Assembly: GCF_002355515.1 (NCBI RefSeq)
Contig: NZ_AP014809.1
Location: 981,501-1,045,500 of the forward strand
Length of the DNA stretch: 64,000 nt
Direction: 5' to 3'
Source: Methylorubrum populi
Lineage (GTDB): Bacteria; Pseudomonadota; Alphaproteobacteria; Rhizobiales; Beijerinckiaceae
The notes below the pieces were generated by a model, which saw nothing but the letters and a program-made list of their open reading frames with translations, was not told where the DNA came from and ran no database searches. The position numbers and the translations under genes are program-made. Every line of letters begins with the position of its first letter. Position 1 is the stretch's first letter. Shown here piece after piece: positions 25,756 to 35,303 of the stretch.

Positions 25756-26364
25756 TTAGCTCTTGCCGCCTCCCGCTTCGTCCCCGGTCGGCTCGGCCGG
25801 GCTGTCGATGGTGCAGGAAACCGCCTGGACCGCCGCGTCGGCCGCGGCGCGCTCGCTCGGCAGGGCGGCGATGACCCGCACCACAGCGAAGCCGCGCCGG
25901 GCGGGGGCGATGATGCGCACGTCGCGCGTCACCTCGCCGGCCACGTCGTTGGCCAGCGCCTCGTCGTACTGCGCCCGGGTCATCACCACGAGATCGAGCC
26001 CGCCGCGCACCGCGGCCTGATCGGTCACCGCGTAGAAGGCGCCCCGGCGGCTGTGCATCGAGACCGAGAGCATCAGCGAGCCGGCCTGGGCCGAGACCCG
26101 CATCGGCCCGTCGTCGAGATCGTAGGAACACACGCCGACCGAGACCGCAGGGTCGGGGTTGGGCAGCCAGGCCCCGCCCGCGGCGGGCGGCCCGCCCGCG
26201 AGGCCGTGAATTCGCAGGGGATGGTCGAGGATCTCGCTCGCTCGGGCACGGGTGAAGGCGTCGCCCTCCGAGAAGCGCGGAATCGCCAGCACCGTCGCGA
26301 TGTGGACGATGCCGGCGATGACGAGACCGCAGGCGGTGGCGAGAAGGAAGGCGCTCCGGCTCAT
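25756..26364 (-). CDS. DUF1254-like membrane-anchored protein
   Basis: The ATG at 26364 overlaps the stop of the DUF1214 gene (ATGA), giving 202 residues; an ATG at 26373 would add three. One N-terminal membrane anchor (FLLATACGLVIAGIVHIATVLAIP) is followed by a periplasmic domain with LPNPDPAVSVGVCSYDLDDGPMRVSAQ and MTRAQYDEALANDV, which I associate with short DUF1254 proteins that occur beside DUF1214 partners. The two domains are fused in many other bacterial proteins. Role unknown; cell envelope location fits the PBP gene upstream. Confidence 0.75.
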   Translation of the reverse strand: MSRSAFLLATACGLVIAGIVHIATVLAIPRFSEGDAFTRARASEILDHPLRIHGLAGGPPAAGGAWLPNPDPAVSVGVCSYDLDDGPMRVSAQAGSLMLSVSMHSRRGAFYAVTDQAAVRGGLDLVVMTRAQYDEALANDVAGEVTRDVRIIAPARRGFAVVRVIAALPSERAAADAAVQAVSCTIDSPAEPTGDEAGGGKS

Positions 26365-27068
26365 GAAGCGCATCCCGTCCGCTCGATCGCGGGCAGGCTG
26401 TCGCGGTCGAGCGAGCCGACGCTCGCGGCGACCGGCGTGTCGTAGAGGCGAAGCGCCAGCCGCACCGGGCCGCTGGGCCGCGGCATCGGCAGCCAGTTGC
26501 CCGCCTGAACCTCGGGACTGAGCAGAATCGCGAAGCGGCCGTCGGCCTCGCGCAGGATCTCGGTCGAGGTGAAACCCGTGCGCACCGGCTCCTGGCCCGG
26601 CGCGGGCGCGCCGCGCCCGGTCACGGTGATCGTCCAGGCGCGAGCCGGCGGCGTGACGCCCGCGAGGCGGTAGGTGCAGGTGGCGTCGAGGATGCGCCCG
26701 TCGTCGTCGCTGGCCGCCGTCAGCAACATGCCCTCGCCGACCGCGAGGGGGATGTCGCCGCGGCGCGCGTTCACGGCGCGGGCATAGGGGTCGGTGTCGA
26801 GCGAGCCCGCCCGCGGCCACGCCGTCCAGCTTCCGATCGCCGTTCCGCCGAAGGGATAGCCGCCGCTGGTGGCGTAGTCGGCGCTGGCGAGACCCAGAAG
26901 GCCGCCGAGGGTCAGCGCGTAGACGAACAGCCCGACCCGTGAACTGCGCGAGGCGGCGCCGCGCGCGAGGCGGCGCAGGCGCGAGCGTTGATCCTCACGC
27001 GGACTCCGGAGGACATCCTCGCGCCCGGGGGCTCCGGTCGCCGGGCCGACTCCACTCGACAGGGCCAT
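26361..27068 (-). CDS. DUF1214 domain protein, membrane-anchored
   Basis: This 235-residue product has a basic N-terminus, one membrane segment (VGLFVYALTLGGLLGLASADYATS, about residues 45-65) and a periplasmic DUF1214-like domain with YPFGGTAIGSWTAWPRAG, CTYRLAGVTPPARAWTITV, FTSTEILREADGRFAILLSPEVQAGNWLPMP and LALRLYDTP. It starts 9 bp after the PBP1A-type gene stop and overlaps the DUF1254-like gene by four bases, so all three are likely one transcript. Function is not established. Confidence 0.8.
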   Translation of the reverse strand: MALSSGVGPATGAPGREDVLRSPREDQRSRLRRLARGAASRSSRVGLFVYALTLGGLLGLASADYATSGGYPFGGTAIGSWTAWPRAGSLDTDPYARAVNARRGDIPLAVGEGMLLTAASDDDGRILDATCTYRLAGVTPPARAWTITVTGRGAPAPGQEPVRTGFTSTEILREADGRFAILLSPEVQAGNWLPMPRPSGPVRLALRLYDTPVAASVGSLDRDSLPAIERTGCAS

Positions 27069-27077
27069 GCGACGAAC

Positions 27078-29345
27078 TCAGGGCGTCCCGAAGCCGCCGG
27101 AGGCGCGCGCGCCCTCGGCGACGTCGACGGGTGCGAGACCGGGCGCCCGCATCCGCTCCGGGGCAACGGCGCCCGAGCGCGCCGGCTCGGTCTTGGCGGC
27201 GGATCGGCTGGCCTCGACGTTGCGGAACAGGCCGTTCAGGTTCGACAGCACCTCGAAGGAGCGGCGCGAGAGCCGGCCGCTGGAGCTAGCGGCCGCCGCC
27301 GCGCCGTCGGCCTGCGCCTGGGCCGCCTGCGGCGCGCCCTTGCGGTCGTTCAGGCCCGGCAGCGGCTTCAGCTCGATGCCCTGGTGGGCGGGCGCCATGA
27401 TCTCGTGCCACGTCATCGCGGGAAGCGAACCGCCGGTCATCTTGTTGGTCGGGCTGTGGTCGTCGTTGCCGTACCAGACGGCGCCGACGTAATTGCCGGT
27501 GTAGCCCACGAACCACGCATCGCGGTAGCCGTTGGTGGTGCCGGTCTTGCCCGCGACCTTCACGCCCTCGATCTGGGCTTTGCGCGCGGTGCCCTCCTCG
27601 ACGACCTTGTTGAGCATGTAGTTCATGTCCGCCGTGACCTGGGACGAGAGCACCTGCACCGGCTTCTCGTCGGCGTGGCGGTAGATCACCTCGCCGCTGG
27701 AATTGCGCACCTCGGTGGCGACGTAGGGCTTGGCGACCCGTCCGCCATTGGCGAAGACCGCGAAGCCCGCCGCCTGATCCATCACCGTCACCTCGGTGGC
27801 GCCGATCGGCAGCGAGGGCGTGTCGGTGAGCGGGGTCGTCACGCCCATGGCCTTGGCGAGCTGGATGATCTTGGCCCGTCCGGCTTTGGCCGCGTTCCAC
27901 TCGTGGGTGATGCCCATCCCCTTGCCGATGGCGGTGGTGACCTTGATCGGGATGGTGTTGACCGATTTCGCGACCGCGAGCCACATCGGCTGGCGACCGG
28001 AATAGGAGCGACCGTAGTTCTGCGGGCACCAGTTGCCGACGCAGACCGGCGAGTCCACCACCGGCGTGTCCGGCTTGAACAATCCCGAGGCGAGCGCCGC
28101 CGCGTAGACGTAGGGCTTGAACGAGGAGCCCGGCTGGCGCAGCGCATCGGTGGCGCGGTTGAACTGGCTCTCGCCGTAATCGGCGCCGCCGACCATGGCG
28201 CGGAGCGCCCCGTCGGGATCGAGGATCACCACGCCGGCCTCGTCCACGTCGTACTGGTCGCCCAGCCGCCGCAGCATGTTCTCGACCGCCTGGTCGGCGG
28301 AGCGCTGGATCGAGAGGTCGAGCGGCGTCTTGACGGTCAGCACGCGGTCGTTGCGCAGCTTGCCCGCATCGGCCATCCGCTTCACCTCGTTGAAGGCCCA
28401 GTCGAGGTAGTAGTCGGCGGTGATGTCTTTGGTGCGGGTCACCGGCGTCGCGGGATTACGGAGCGCCGTCTGGATCTGGCCCTCCGTGACGAAGCCGGCT
28501 TCGACCATGTTGTGCAGCACGTCCACCGCCCGGCTGCGGGCGGCCGGCAGGTTGACGTTGGGCGAGTACTTCGTCGGCGCCTTGAACAGTCCGGCGAGCA
28601 TCGCGGCTTCCGCCAGGGTGATGTCCTGCAGCCGCTTGCCGAAATAGTAATCCGCCGCCGCCACCGCGCCGAAGGTGCCGCCGCCCATATAGGCGCGGTC
28701 GAGATAGAGCTTGAGGATCTGGTTCTTGGTCAGGTGCGTCTCGAGCCAGAAGGACAGGAACGCCTCGTTGATCTTGCGCTCCAGCGAGCGCTCGTTCGAC
28801 AGGAACAGGTTCTTGGCGAGCTGCTGGGTCAGCGTCGAGCCCCCCTGCATGTTGCCCTTGCCGGAGGAGTTCGAGACCAGCGCCCGGGCCGTGCCGATCG
28901 GGTCGATGCCCCAATGCTCGTAGAAGCGCCGGTCCTCGGTCGAGAGCAGCGCCTTGATCATCAGTTCGGGAAAATCATCGAACTTCAAGGAGTCGTCGTG
29001 CTTGATGCCGCGGCGCCCGACCTCGGTGCCGTAGCGGTCGAGGAAGGTGACCGCGAGGTCCTGGGCCTTCAGCCAGTTGTCGCTGGTGAGATTGAAGGCG
29101 GGCTGGGCCAGGAACAGCAGCAGCAGGGCGCCGGCCGTGCCGATGGTGACGCCCTCGCTGGTGAGATCGAGGACGTAGCGCTTCCAGCCGCGGACGGAGA
29201 AGACCTGCATCCGCGCCTGGAAGCGCTCGTAGGCCTCCGTCGTCGAATGGCCGCCCTCGTAGAGGCTCGCGTTGACCCAGGCGTCGAAGGCCAGGGCCGC
29301 GCGGCTGATCCGCGTCGTCAGCGTCTTGAGGCTGGGCAGGCGCAA
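27078..29345 (-). CDS. Bifunctional penicillin-binding protein, class A (PBP1A family)
   Basis: This 755-residue enzyme polymerises glycan strands and cross-links peptidoglycan at the outer face of the inner membrane. A cytoplasmic segment of about 60 residues and a membrane anchor (65-84) precede the glycosyltransferase domain, with catalytic E137 in LLSTEDRRFYEHWGID and the motif MQGGSTLTQQLAKNLFL. The transpeptidase domain has the active-site SxxK at S407-K410 (PGSSFKPY), SVN at 461-463 and KTG at 600-602 (VAGKTGTTNGYRDAW). The tail after about residue 690 is low-complexity. It heads a transcript with the DUF1214 and DUF1254 genes. Confidence 0.93.
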   Translation of the reverse strand: MRLPSLKTLTTRISRAALAFDAWVNASLYEGGHSTTEAYERFQARMQVFSVRGWKRYVLDLTSEGVTIGTAGALLLLFLAQPAFNLTSDNWLKAQDLAVTFLDRYGTEVGRRGIKHDDSLKFDDFPELMIKALLSTEDRRFYEHWGIDPIGTARALVSNSSGKGNMQGGSTLTQQLAKNLFLSNERSLERKINEAFLSFWLETHLTKNQILKLYLDRAYMGGGTFGAVAAADYYFGKRLQDITLAEAAMLAGLFKAPTKYSPNVNLPAARSRAVDVLHNMVEAGFVTEGQIQTALRNPATPVTRTKDITADYYLDWAFNEVKRMADAGKLRNDRVLTVKTPLDLSIQRSADQAVENMLRRLGDQYDVDEAGVVILDPDGALRAMVGGADYGESQFNRATDALRQPGSSFKPYVYAAALASGLFKPDTPVVDSPVCVGNWCPQNYGRSYSGRQPMWLAVAKSVNTIPIKVTTAIGKGMGITHEWNAAKAGRAKIIQLAKAMGVTTPLTDTPSLPIGATEVTVMDQAAGFAVFANGGRVAKPYVATEVRNSSGEVIYRHADEKPVQVLSSQVTADMNYMLNKVVEEGTARKAQIEGVKVAGKTGTTNGYRDAWFVGYTGNYVGAVWYGNDDHSPTNKMTGGSLPAMTWHEIMAPAHQGIELKPLPGLNDRKGAPQAAQAQADGAAAAASSSGRLSRRSFEVLSNLNGLFRNVEASRSAAKTEPARSGAVAPERMRAPGLAPVDVAEGARASGGFGTP

Positions 29346-29684
29346 GGCGGATTCCGGTTTCTCTCGACGTTGGCCGGGTCGGCGGGGAGCGGCGCTCCGG
29401 ACAACGATATCCCGATACGTTCTGTATCAGGACACGCGCCCGCCCGCGAGCTTTCGCTTCCGTTAAGGAACGCGAAGGACGGGCCGGCGCCCCCTCCTCG
29501 CCCCGTCAACCGTGCGTTAACCTTAAGAGGATCCTGACAGCCGAATCCGGCCGTCGGATGGCGGATCCGCGCCGGGCGATCGCTCCTACGGATCGCGCGG
29601 CCATGCTTGCTCCCGGCGACGCCTTGCGGCAGGAGGGGCGCCCTGTCCCGAAACGAGACGAACAAGGCGAGCGAGGCGCCAGAT
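29346..29684. promoter_or_regulatory. Divergent intergenic region, PBP versus YcgN-like gene
   Basis: This 339-bp gap should carry both promoters. A slightly AT-rich run (cgatatcccgatacg) lies near 29405-29420 and gttaacctta near 29515. No additional gene or clear terminator was seen. Confidence 0.3.
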
Positions 29685-30149
29685 ATGGCCGAGCGCAGCG
29701 ATGGGCCGTTCTGGCGCGTGAAGAGCCTCGAGGCGATGAGCCCGGCGGAGTGGGAGAGCCTGTGCGACGGCTGCGGCCGCTGCTGCCTGCTGAAGCTGGA
29801 GGACGACGACACCGGCGAGATCCACCACACCGATGTCGGCTGCACGCTGCTCGACACCCATGCCTGCCGCTGCCGCGACTACCGCAACCGCGCCAAGCGC
29901 GTGCCGGACTGCGTGCGCCTGACCCCGGAGGCGGTGCGCACGATTCCGTGGCTACCTCCGACCTGCGCCTACCGCCTCGTGCGCGAGGGCCGCGACCTGC
30001 CGGCCTGGCACCCGCTGAAGACCGGCCGCCGGGCAAGCGTCCACGAGGCGGGCATCTCGGTGCGCGGGCGCGTCGCCGGCAACGAGGAGGAGTTTGCCGA
30101 GGACGAGCTGATCGAGCGCATCGTGGCCTGGCCGGGCGAGGCGGCCTGA
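29685..30149 (+). CDS. YcgN-type cysteine cluster protein (UPF0260)
   Basis: This 154-residue protein has the family motif [15 protein letters not shown], followed by [25 protein letters not shown], giving a cluster of Cys residues that very likely binds a metal or Fe-S centre, and then [23 protein letters not shown]. The ATG at 29685 follows a GAGG site by 8 bases; upstream in-frame codons lack conservation. The family is widespread in proteobacteria and its activity is unknown. It is convergent with the GNAT gene. Confidence 0.9.
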   Translation: MAERSDGPFWRVKSLEAMSPAEWESLCDGCGRCCLLKLEDDDTGEIHHTDVGCTLLDTHACRCRDYRNRAKRVPDCVRLTPEAVRTIPWLPPTCAYRLVREGRDLPAWHPLKTGRRASVHEAGISVRGRVAGNEEEFAEDELIERIVAWPGEAA

Positions 30150-30159
30150 GGCTGGCGGC

Positions 30160-30795
30160 TCAGGCCGCGCGGGGCAGGGAGAGGGAAAGGGGCAGAGCGG
30201 CCACGGCGAGCTGAAAGTCGAGGGCCGCCTCGACGCCCTCCTGCCACAGCGAGAACGGCGTCGCCTGGGCGAGCCGGATCGTTCCCTCGCCCTCGCCCTC
30301 TTCCAGGCGCATCTGCGCACCGAATCTCGTGATCAGCCGTCGCATCGCGACGTTGTGGGGCAGGCAGCGCAGGCGAAGCTCGGCGATGCCGCGGTTGCGC
30401 GCCGCCTCGGCGAGACGCCGCAGCAGCAGGGAGCCGAGGCCCGCCCGCCGAAACCCCTGTTCGACCGTGAGCGCGACCTCCGCGCGCCGCACCCCGGAAG
30501 GCCCGGAGCCGAGCGGGCGCAACTCGCCGAGCGCCCGCAGGGTGTCGCCCACGAAGACGCCGACGACCATGCCGGACATCACCGTCACCCGCTTCGCGTA
30601 ATCCGCCGCCATCCGGTCCCCGACCGCGGCCATGAACCGGTTCGCACGGGTCTCGGCGTCGAGGCGCAGGAAGAAGGCGCGCACCGCCGGTCCGTCGCTG
30701 GGCCAGAGACGGCGCAGGCTCGTCCGGTCGCGGCGCGCGGCGGAACGGGAGGGGTCGGCCTGGGGAGTGGGCGGGACGGAATCGGGGCGGGACAT
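30160..30795 (-). CDS. GNAT family N-acetyltransferase
   Basis: This 211-residue protein has the GNAT fold: an N-terminal RLWPSDGPAVRAFFLRLDAETRANRFM, the central strand ALGELRPL, and the acetyl-CoA binding loop VEQGFRRAGLGSLLLRRLAEAARNRGIAELRLRCLPHN (with the R/Q-x-x-G-x-G/A signature). The opening is similar to the acetyltransferase domain found in protein lysine acetylases of the Pat type, but no cyclic-nucleotide or CoA-ligase domain is attached. The substrate is unknown. Confidence 0.85.
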   Translation of the reverse strand: MSRPDSVPPTPQADPSRSAARRDRTSLRRLWPSDGPAVRAFFLRLDAETRANRFMAAVGDRMAADYAKRVTVMSGMVVGVFVGDTLRALGELRPLGSGPSGVRRAEVALTVEQGFRRAGLGSLLLRRLAEAARNRGIAELRLRCLPHNVAMRRLITRFGAQMRLEEGEGEGTIRLAQATPFSLWQEGVEAALDFQLAVAALPLSLSLPRAA

Positions 30796-31081
30796 CGGGG
30801 ACGCTACGGAACTCTTACGGCGTGCCGGATCGGCAATCGGCCGTGCTGCCCCCTCACAGCGCGGTCAGCAGGGATCTGGTCCGGCATGGCCCAGACCGCA
30901 ATGCATCAAAGTGCCTGATCGTCGCGCCCGAGCGCATGGCTGGTCTGCCGGAGCCAGCTTGACCGTCGAGCCGCCCGTCGGCGGGCCTGGCACGGGATCG
31001 TGTCACCGCATAAGCAGCAAAGCCCCGGATTTCTAACATCATGTTATCTTTTATTTAAATCCTCGCCGATAGACTGCCTTC

Positions 31082-31633
31082 ATGCGGCGGAAATTGAATT
31101 ACATTCAAAATGAAGAGGGTGCGGCGGCGGTAGAATTCGCCCTGGTCGGCACAGCCTTCATTTTGACCTTGTTTTTCATGCTGGCGACCGCACTGGTCTT
31201 GTATATCAACCAGATGGTCGACAACGCCACGGTGCGGGCCTCCCGCAAGATCCTGACCGGCGGCCTCCAATCACAATCCACGGCGGCGACGCTGGAGAAT
31301 TTCAAGCAGAGCGTCTGTGCCTATCTGCCCGCCACGTTCTCCTGCAACGACATCGTCGTGAATCTCTACGTGGTGCCGAAATCGTCGCAACCCAGCGGCT
31401 ACTACTCCTTCGTCTCGCCCGACCTGAACGGCCTCATCGTCTCCAATCTGGCGACCGGGACCGGCGTGCTCAATCTGGGCAGCCGCGGCGACTACCAGTA
31501 CCTGCAGGTCGTCTATCCGGTCACCTTCCTGCCCGCGCCGATCGCGTCCTGGTTGAGTGGCGGAGCGACCTTCAAGGGCAAGCCGGCCTATCTCGCGATC
31601 TCGGCCGCGGCCTTCCGCAACGAGCAGTACTGA
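31082..31633 (+). CDS. TadE-like pilus/secretion protein
   Basis: This 183-residue protein has the TadE pattern: a short cytoplasmic start, the conserved EEGAAAVEFALVGTAFILTLFFMLATALVLYIN (Glu before a hydrophobic helix, as in pseudopilins) and a soluble periplasmic part with two cysteines (SVCAYLPATFSCND). TadE-like minor pilins act with the Tad/Flp apparatus. Here it is followed by a second TadE-like gene with a 1-bp overlap and a TadG-like gene; no tadA, tadB, tadC or flp gene is in the window. The upstream 50 bp is AT-rich and probably holds the promoter. Confidence 0.85.
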   Translation: MRRKLNYIQNEEGAAAVEFALVGTAFILTLFFMLATALVLYINQMVDNATVRASRKILTGGLQSQSTAATLENFKQSVCAYLPATFSCNDIVVNLYVVPKSSQPSGYYSFVSPDLNGLIVSNLATGTGVLNLGSRGDYQYLQVVYPVTFLPAPIASWLSGGATFKGKPAYLAISAAAFRNEQY

Positions 31634-32463
31634 TGGTGGCCCCTCCCACCCTCGCGCCCGCGGCGCAGACCGATCCGGCGGCGGAGCCCTCCCCGTGCCG
31701 CCGTAGCGCGGTGCGGCTTCGGGCCGTTCAGGCTCCTCTCGCGGCACGTATCGCGGGCTTTCGCGCGGCGGAGGGCGCCATGGCCGCCGTCGAGTTCGCG
31801 CTGATCCTGCCCACCCTGCTGCTGATCATGTTCGCCAGCATCCAGATCGTCGCGTACATCGATGCGACCCGGAAGGTCGAACTGGTCGCCCACTCGATCA
31901 GCCAGATGATCTCGCAGGCCACGCCGCCGCCGAACACGACGGTCGCGGCGGTCAACGCCGCCGACCTGCACTTCAGCTACGATTCGACGCTCGTCCTATT
32001 TCCTTATGTGATGAAGGATGCCAAGCGCCGCGGCGTCGCGTGGTGGCAGACCATCTCGATCAACTACGCCGCCATTCAGTTCAGGGCGAGGAACGCGGCC
32101 TGTCAGAACAGCACCAGCACCAGCGGTGACCTGAGCAGCTGCTACGATGCCAACGTCGTCTGGACCACCACCGGCACACAACAGCCGGCCAGCGGCGACA
32201 ATTACCGGCCCTGTGACACCGCGCAAATGCCGGCCAACGACGATGCACCGCCGAGCCGGGCCACCCTACCGCGCTCCTCCTACGGCCCCGGATCACTGGT
32301 GGCGATCGACGTCGTGTTCGACTTCGAGCCGACCTTCGGTTCGGGCTTCGTTCCGCCGATACGGATTGCGCGATCGGCCTATGTGCTGCCGCGCTACGCC
32401 TCGCTGGTGAACTTCGATACGGCCAACAACGACGGGATTGCGACCAAATGTACCGGCTTTTGA
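31633..32463 (+). CDS. TadE-like protein (second copy)
   Basis: This 276-residue protein starts at an ATG sharing one base with the previous stop (TGATG). An N-terminal extension of about 45 residues precedes EGAMAAVEFALILPTLLLIMFASIQIVAYI, again the TadE hydrophobic segment with its Glu. The periplasmic part contains paired cysteines (NAACQNS, SSCYDAN, RPCDT, TKCTGF at the C-terminus). Compared with the first copy it is longer, suggesting a different minor pilin in the same complex. Confidence 0.85.
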   Translation: MVAPPTLAPAAQTDPAAEPSPCRRSAVRLRAVQAPLAARIAGFRAAEGAMAAVEFALILPTLLLIMFASIQIVAYIDATRKVELVAHSISQMISQATPPPNTTVAAVNAADLHFSYDSTLVLFPYVMKDAKRRGVAWWQTISINYAAIQFRARNAACQNSTSTSGDLSSCYDANVVWTTTGTQQPASGDNYRPCDTAQMPANDDAPPSRATLPRSSYGPGSLVAIDVVFDFEPTFGSGFVPPIRIARSAYVLPRYASLVNFDTANNDGIATKCTGF

Positions 32464-33881
32464 CCCGCGCAAGCCGGCTCAAGGGCCGGGCGAACGCTCT
32501 GGCCTCCGATCACGGTGGCAGCATCAACGTCATGTTTGCCCTGGCGGTGCTTCCGACCATCGGCCTCGTTGGCCTCGGGGTCGATTACGGGGTAGCGATC
32601 ACCGGCAAGACGCGGCTCGACAATGCGGCGGACAATGCGGCGCTTGCCGGTGTCGTGACGGCCAAGGAGTACATCGCCGCCAACGCGAAGCAGAGCGATG
32701 TGACGACGGCCGGCCTCACCGCGGGTCAGAACCAGGCTCTGAAGGCCTTCAACATCAATGCCGGAAGCGTGTCATTCGCGACGGTCGATCTATCGTCGCC
32801 GCAGGTGACACGGAACGGCAACGTGCTCACCGCGACGATCACCTATACGGCGACGGTTCAAAGCATCTTCGGGAAAATCTTGGGAGTCTCGGCGACGACC
32901 TTCAGCAACACCGTGACCGCCTCGGCCGACCTGGCGGGCTACTCCGACTTCTACCTGATGGTCGACGTGTCGGGCTCGATGGGTCTGCCGACCACCGACG
33001 CCGACGCGGCGAAGCTCGCCAGCCAGAGCATCGAGAGTCAGGGCAACTGCCAGTTCGCGTGCCATTTTCCAACTGCAAAGGGCTGGAACCTGGCAGCCGG
33101 AAAGATCCAGTTGCGGTCCGACGCGGTGAACAACGCCGTCTGCGCCCTCCTCGACCGGGCCTCGACACCGGTCGTTCCAAACCAGTACCGGATCGGCATC
33201 TACCCGTTCATCAACCGGCTGGCGACGCTCGCCCCGCTCAGTGACACCACCACCTCGCTGACCTCGCTTAAGACGGCGGCCCAGTGCAGCCAGAAATGGC
33301 CGCTGGCCTTCACCAACCTGCTCGATACCGGCAGCACACAGCTCTTCACCAACAACGATCCGAAGACCGGCACCGGGAGCGGCGGCACCCATTTCGAGAC
33401 GGCGTTGCCGCAGATGAAGTCGACCATCCAGACCTACGGCAACGGGTCCAGCACAACCAACCCGAAGCCGTTCGTCTTCCTCATCACCGACGGCATGCAG
33501 AACAGCCAATCTTACTCAGCTTGGAAAGACGGAAAAACGTTCTCCGGCAACCCTTCGAAGTTCAAGAATTACCCCAATGCAGATTGGAATGGGTCTCAAC
33601 CGGCTCAAATCGATCCGGCGAATTGCAAGACCCTGAAGGACGCAGGTGCAATCATCTCTGTCCTGTACATCCCTTACAGGTATGTCCAGAACTACAGCAA
33701 GGACAGCTACATCATTTGGGAGAATGGCCGGGTCAACGGATTCAGCCCGACCCTCGCCGATCCACTCCGGCAATGTGCCTCGCCGGGCCTCTTCTTCACG
33801 GCCAACAGCGCGGCCGACATCACGGCCTCGCTCGGCGCGATGTTCGACCAGGCCCTCAAAGTGGCCCGCATCACCCAGTAG
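32448..33881 (+). CDS. TadG-like protein with von Willebrand A domain
   Basis: This 477-residue protein overlaps the previous gene by 16 bp. It has the TadG N-terminal helix (DHGGSINVMFALAVLPTIGLVGLGVDYG, residues 21-48) and ANRTRLDNAADNAALAG-like pseudopilin motif (here TRLDNAADNAALAGV). A vWA domain follows with the MIDAS motif DVSGSMG (D173, S175, S177), the usual site for divalent metal and adhesion, and continues to LITDGMQN and GAIISVLYIPY. It is probably anchored in the inner membrane with the vWA domain in the periplasm or on the surface. It completes a three-gene TadE-TadE-TadG set. Confidence 0.9.
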   Translation: MYRLLTRASRLKGRANALASDHGGSINVMFALAVLPTIGLVGLGVDYGVAITGKTRLDNAADNAALAGVVTAKEYIAANAKQSDVTTAGLTAGQNQALKAFNINAGSVSFATVDLSSPQVTRNGNVLTATITYTATVQSIFGKILGVSATTFSNTVTASADLAGYSDFYLMVDVSGSMGLPTTDADAAKLASQSIESQGNCQFACHFPTAKGWNLAAGKIQLRSDAVNNAVCALLDRASTPVVPNQYRIGIYPFINRLATLAPLSDTTTSLTSLKTAAQCSQKWPLAFTNLLDTGSTQLFTNNDPKTGTGSGGTHFETALPQMKSTIQTYGNGSSTTNPKPFVFLITDGMQNSQSYSAWKDGKTFSGNPSKFKNYPNADWNGSQPAQIDPANCKTLKDAGAIISVLYIPYRYVQNYSKDSYIIWENGRVNGFSPTLADPLRQCASPGLFFTANSAADITASLGAMFDQALKVARITQ

Positions 33882-34085
33882 CGTCGCCCCCTCGCCGTAC
33901 GGGGATCGCGGCGCGGCCGCGGCTGCGCCGGCGAGGCGCTTCGGATCGGAGCGCATGTTTGCACGGTTGACCCGTGCCGGCTTGATCGCCGTGTCGCGGC
34001 GCGGCAGAGCGGGCGAGCCACATCTCCCGTCTCCGCCGGCCCGCCCGCCGAACGAGGCGCCTCCTCACGCGAACGATCGGCCGGG

Positions 34086-35300
34086 ATGCCCGAAAGTCAC
34101 GCTCCTTCCGACCATGCCCGTGCGGGCGCGGTCCCGCCCGGCCCGGTGCGCGAGCGCTACGATTCCCTGGTGAGTTCGGGCGCGATCGAGCGCGATCCAT
34201 CGCAGATCCGCCTCGTCCAGGCCCTCGACCGTCTGGCGCAGAATTTGGAACGCCGCCGACGGGCGAAGAAGGGCAGCGCGCTGGGTTGGCTGTTCGGGCG
34301 CAAGGACGACGACGCCGGTCCGCCGAAGGGGCTGTACATCTGGGGTTCGGTCGGCCGCGGCAAGACGATGCTGATGGACCTGTTCCACGAGGCCGCACCG
34401 GGGCCGAAGCGCCGGGTTCACTTCCACGGCTTTCTCGCCGACGCGCACGAGCGCATCCACGCCCACCGGCAGGCCCTCAAGCGGGGTGAAGTGACGGGCG
34501 ACGACCCGATCCCACCGGTGGCCGACGCGCTCGCGTCGGAAGCGACGCTTCTCTGCTTCGACGAATTCACGGTGACCGACATCGCCGACGCGATGATTTT
34601 GGGGCGCCTGTTCGGGGCCTTGTTCAAGCGCGGCGTGACGGTGGTGGCGACCTCGAACGTCGAGCCCGACCGGCTCTACGAGGGCGGTCTCAACCGCGCG
34701 CTGTTCCTGCCCTTCGTGGCGGAGCTGAAGGAGCGGGTCGAGGTGCTGCGCCTCGATTCCCGCACCGATTTCCGGCTGGAGAAGCTCGGCGGCAGCTCGG
34801 TCTACCATGTTCCGGCGGATGCGGCGGCCGATGCCGCGCTGGACGCCGCCTTCAAGGCGCTCACGGGCCGCGCGAGGGGCAAGCCGAGCACGGTTGCGGT
34901 GAAGGGCCGTGCGGTGCCGGTGCCGGAGGAAGCCGGCGGCGTCGCCCGCTTCCATTTCGACGATCTGTGCCGGACCCCGCTCGGGGCCTCCGACTACATG
35001 GCGCTCGCCGACAGCTTCCACACCCTGATCGTCTCGCGGATTCCGGTGATGGGCGAGGCGGACCGCAACGAGGCCAAGCGCTTCATCACGCTGATCGACA
35101 CGCTCTACGACGCGCATGTGAAGCTCGTCGCCTCGGCCGAGGCCGAGCCGACCGGCCTCTACACCGCCACGGAAGGTCGTGAGGCCTTCGAGTTCGAGCG
35201 CACCGCGTCCCGCCTGATCGAGATGCGCTCGGAGGAATATCTCGGCACGCCGCACGGGCGGGCTCCCTCGCAATCGAGCGCCGGCCTCGCCGAGACCTGA
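34086..35300 (+). CDS. zapE: Cell division ATPase ZapE (AFG1 family)
   Basis: ZapE is a cytosolic AAA-like ATPase that acts at the Z-ring in gammaproteobacteria; the eukaryotic homologue AFG1/LACE1 acts in mitochondria. The 404-residue protein has Walker A GSVGRGKT (residues 87-94), Walker B LLCFDEF (D159-E160), and the family motif VHFHGFLADAHERIH. TSNVEPDRLYEGGLNRALFLPFV is the sensor region, and CRTPLGASDYMALADSFHTLIVSRIP the C-terminal signature. It ends 3 bp from the convergent DNA glycosylase gene. Confidence 0.93.
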   Translation: MPESHAPSDHARAGAVPPGPVRERYDSLVSSGAIERDPSQIRLVQALDRLAQNLERRRRAKKGSALGWLFGRKDDDAGPPKGLYIWGSVGRGKTMLMDLFHEAAPGPKRRVHFHGFLADAHERIHAHRQALKRGEVTGDDPIPPVADALASEATLLCFDEFTVTDIADAMILGRLFGALFKRGVTVVATSNVEPDRLYEGGLNRALFLPFVAELKERVEVLRLDSRTDFRLEKLGGSSVYHVPADAAADAALDAAFKALTGRARGKPSTVAVKGRAVPVPEEAGGVARFHFDDLCRTPLGASDYMALADSFHTLIVSRIPVMGEADRNEAKRFITLIDTLYDAHVKLVASAEAEPTGLYTATEGREAFEFERTASRLIEMRSEEYLGTPHGRAPSQSSAGLAET

Positions 35301-35303
35301 TCC

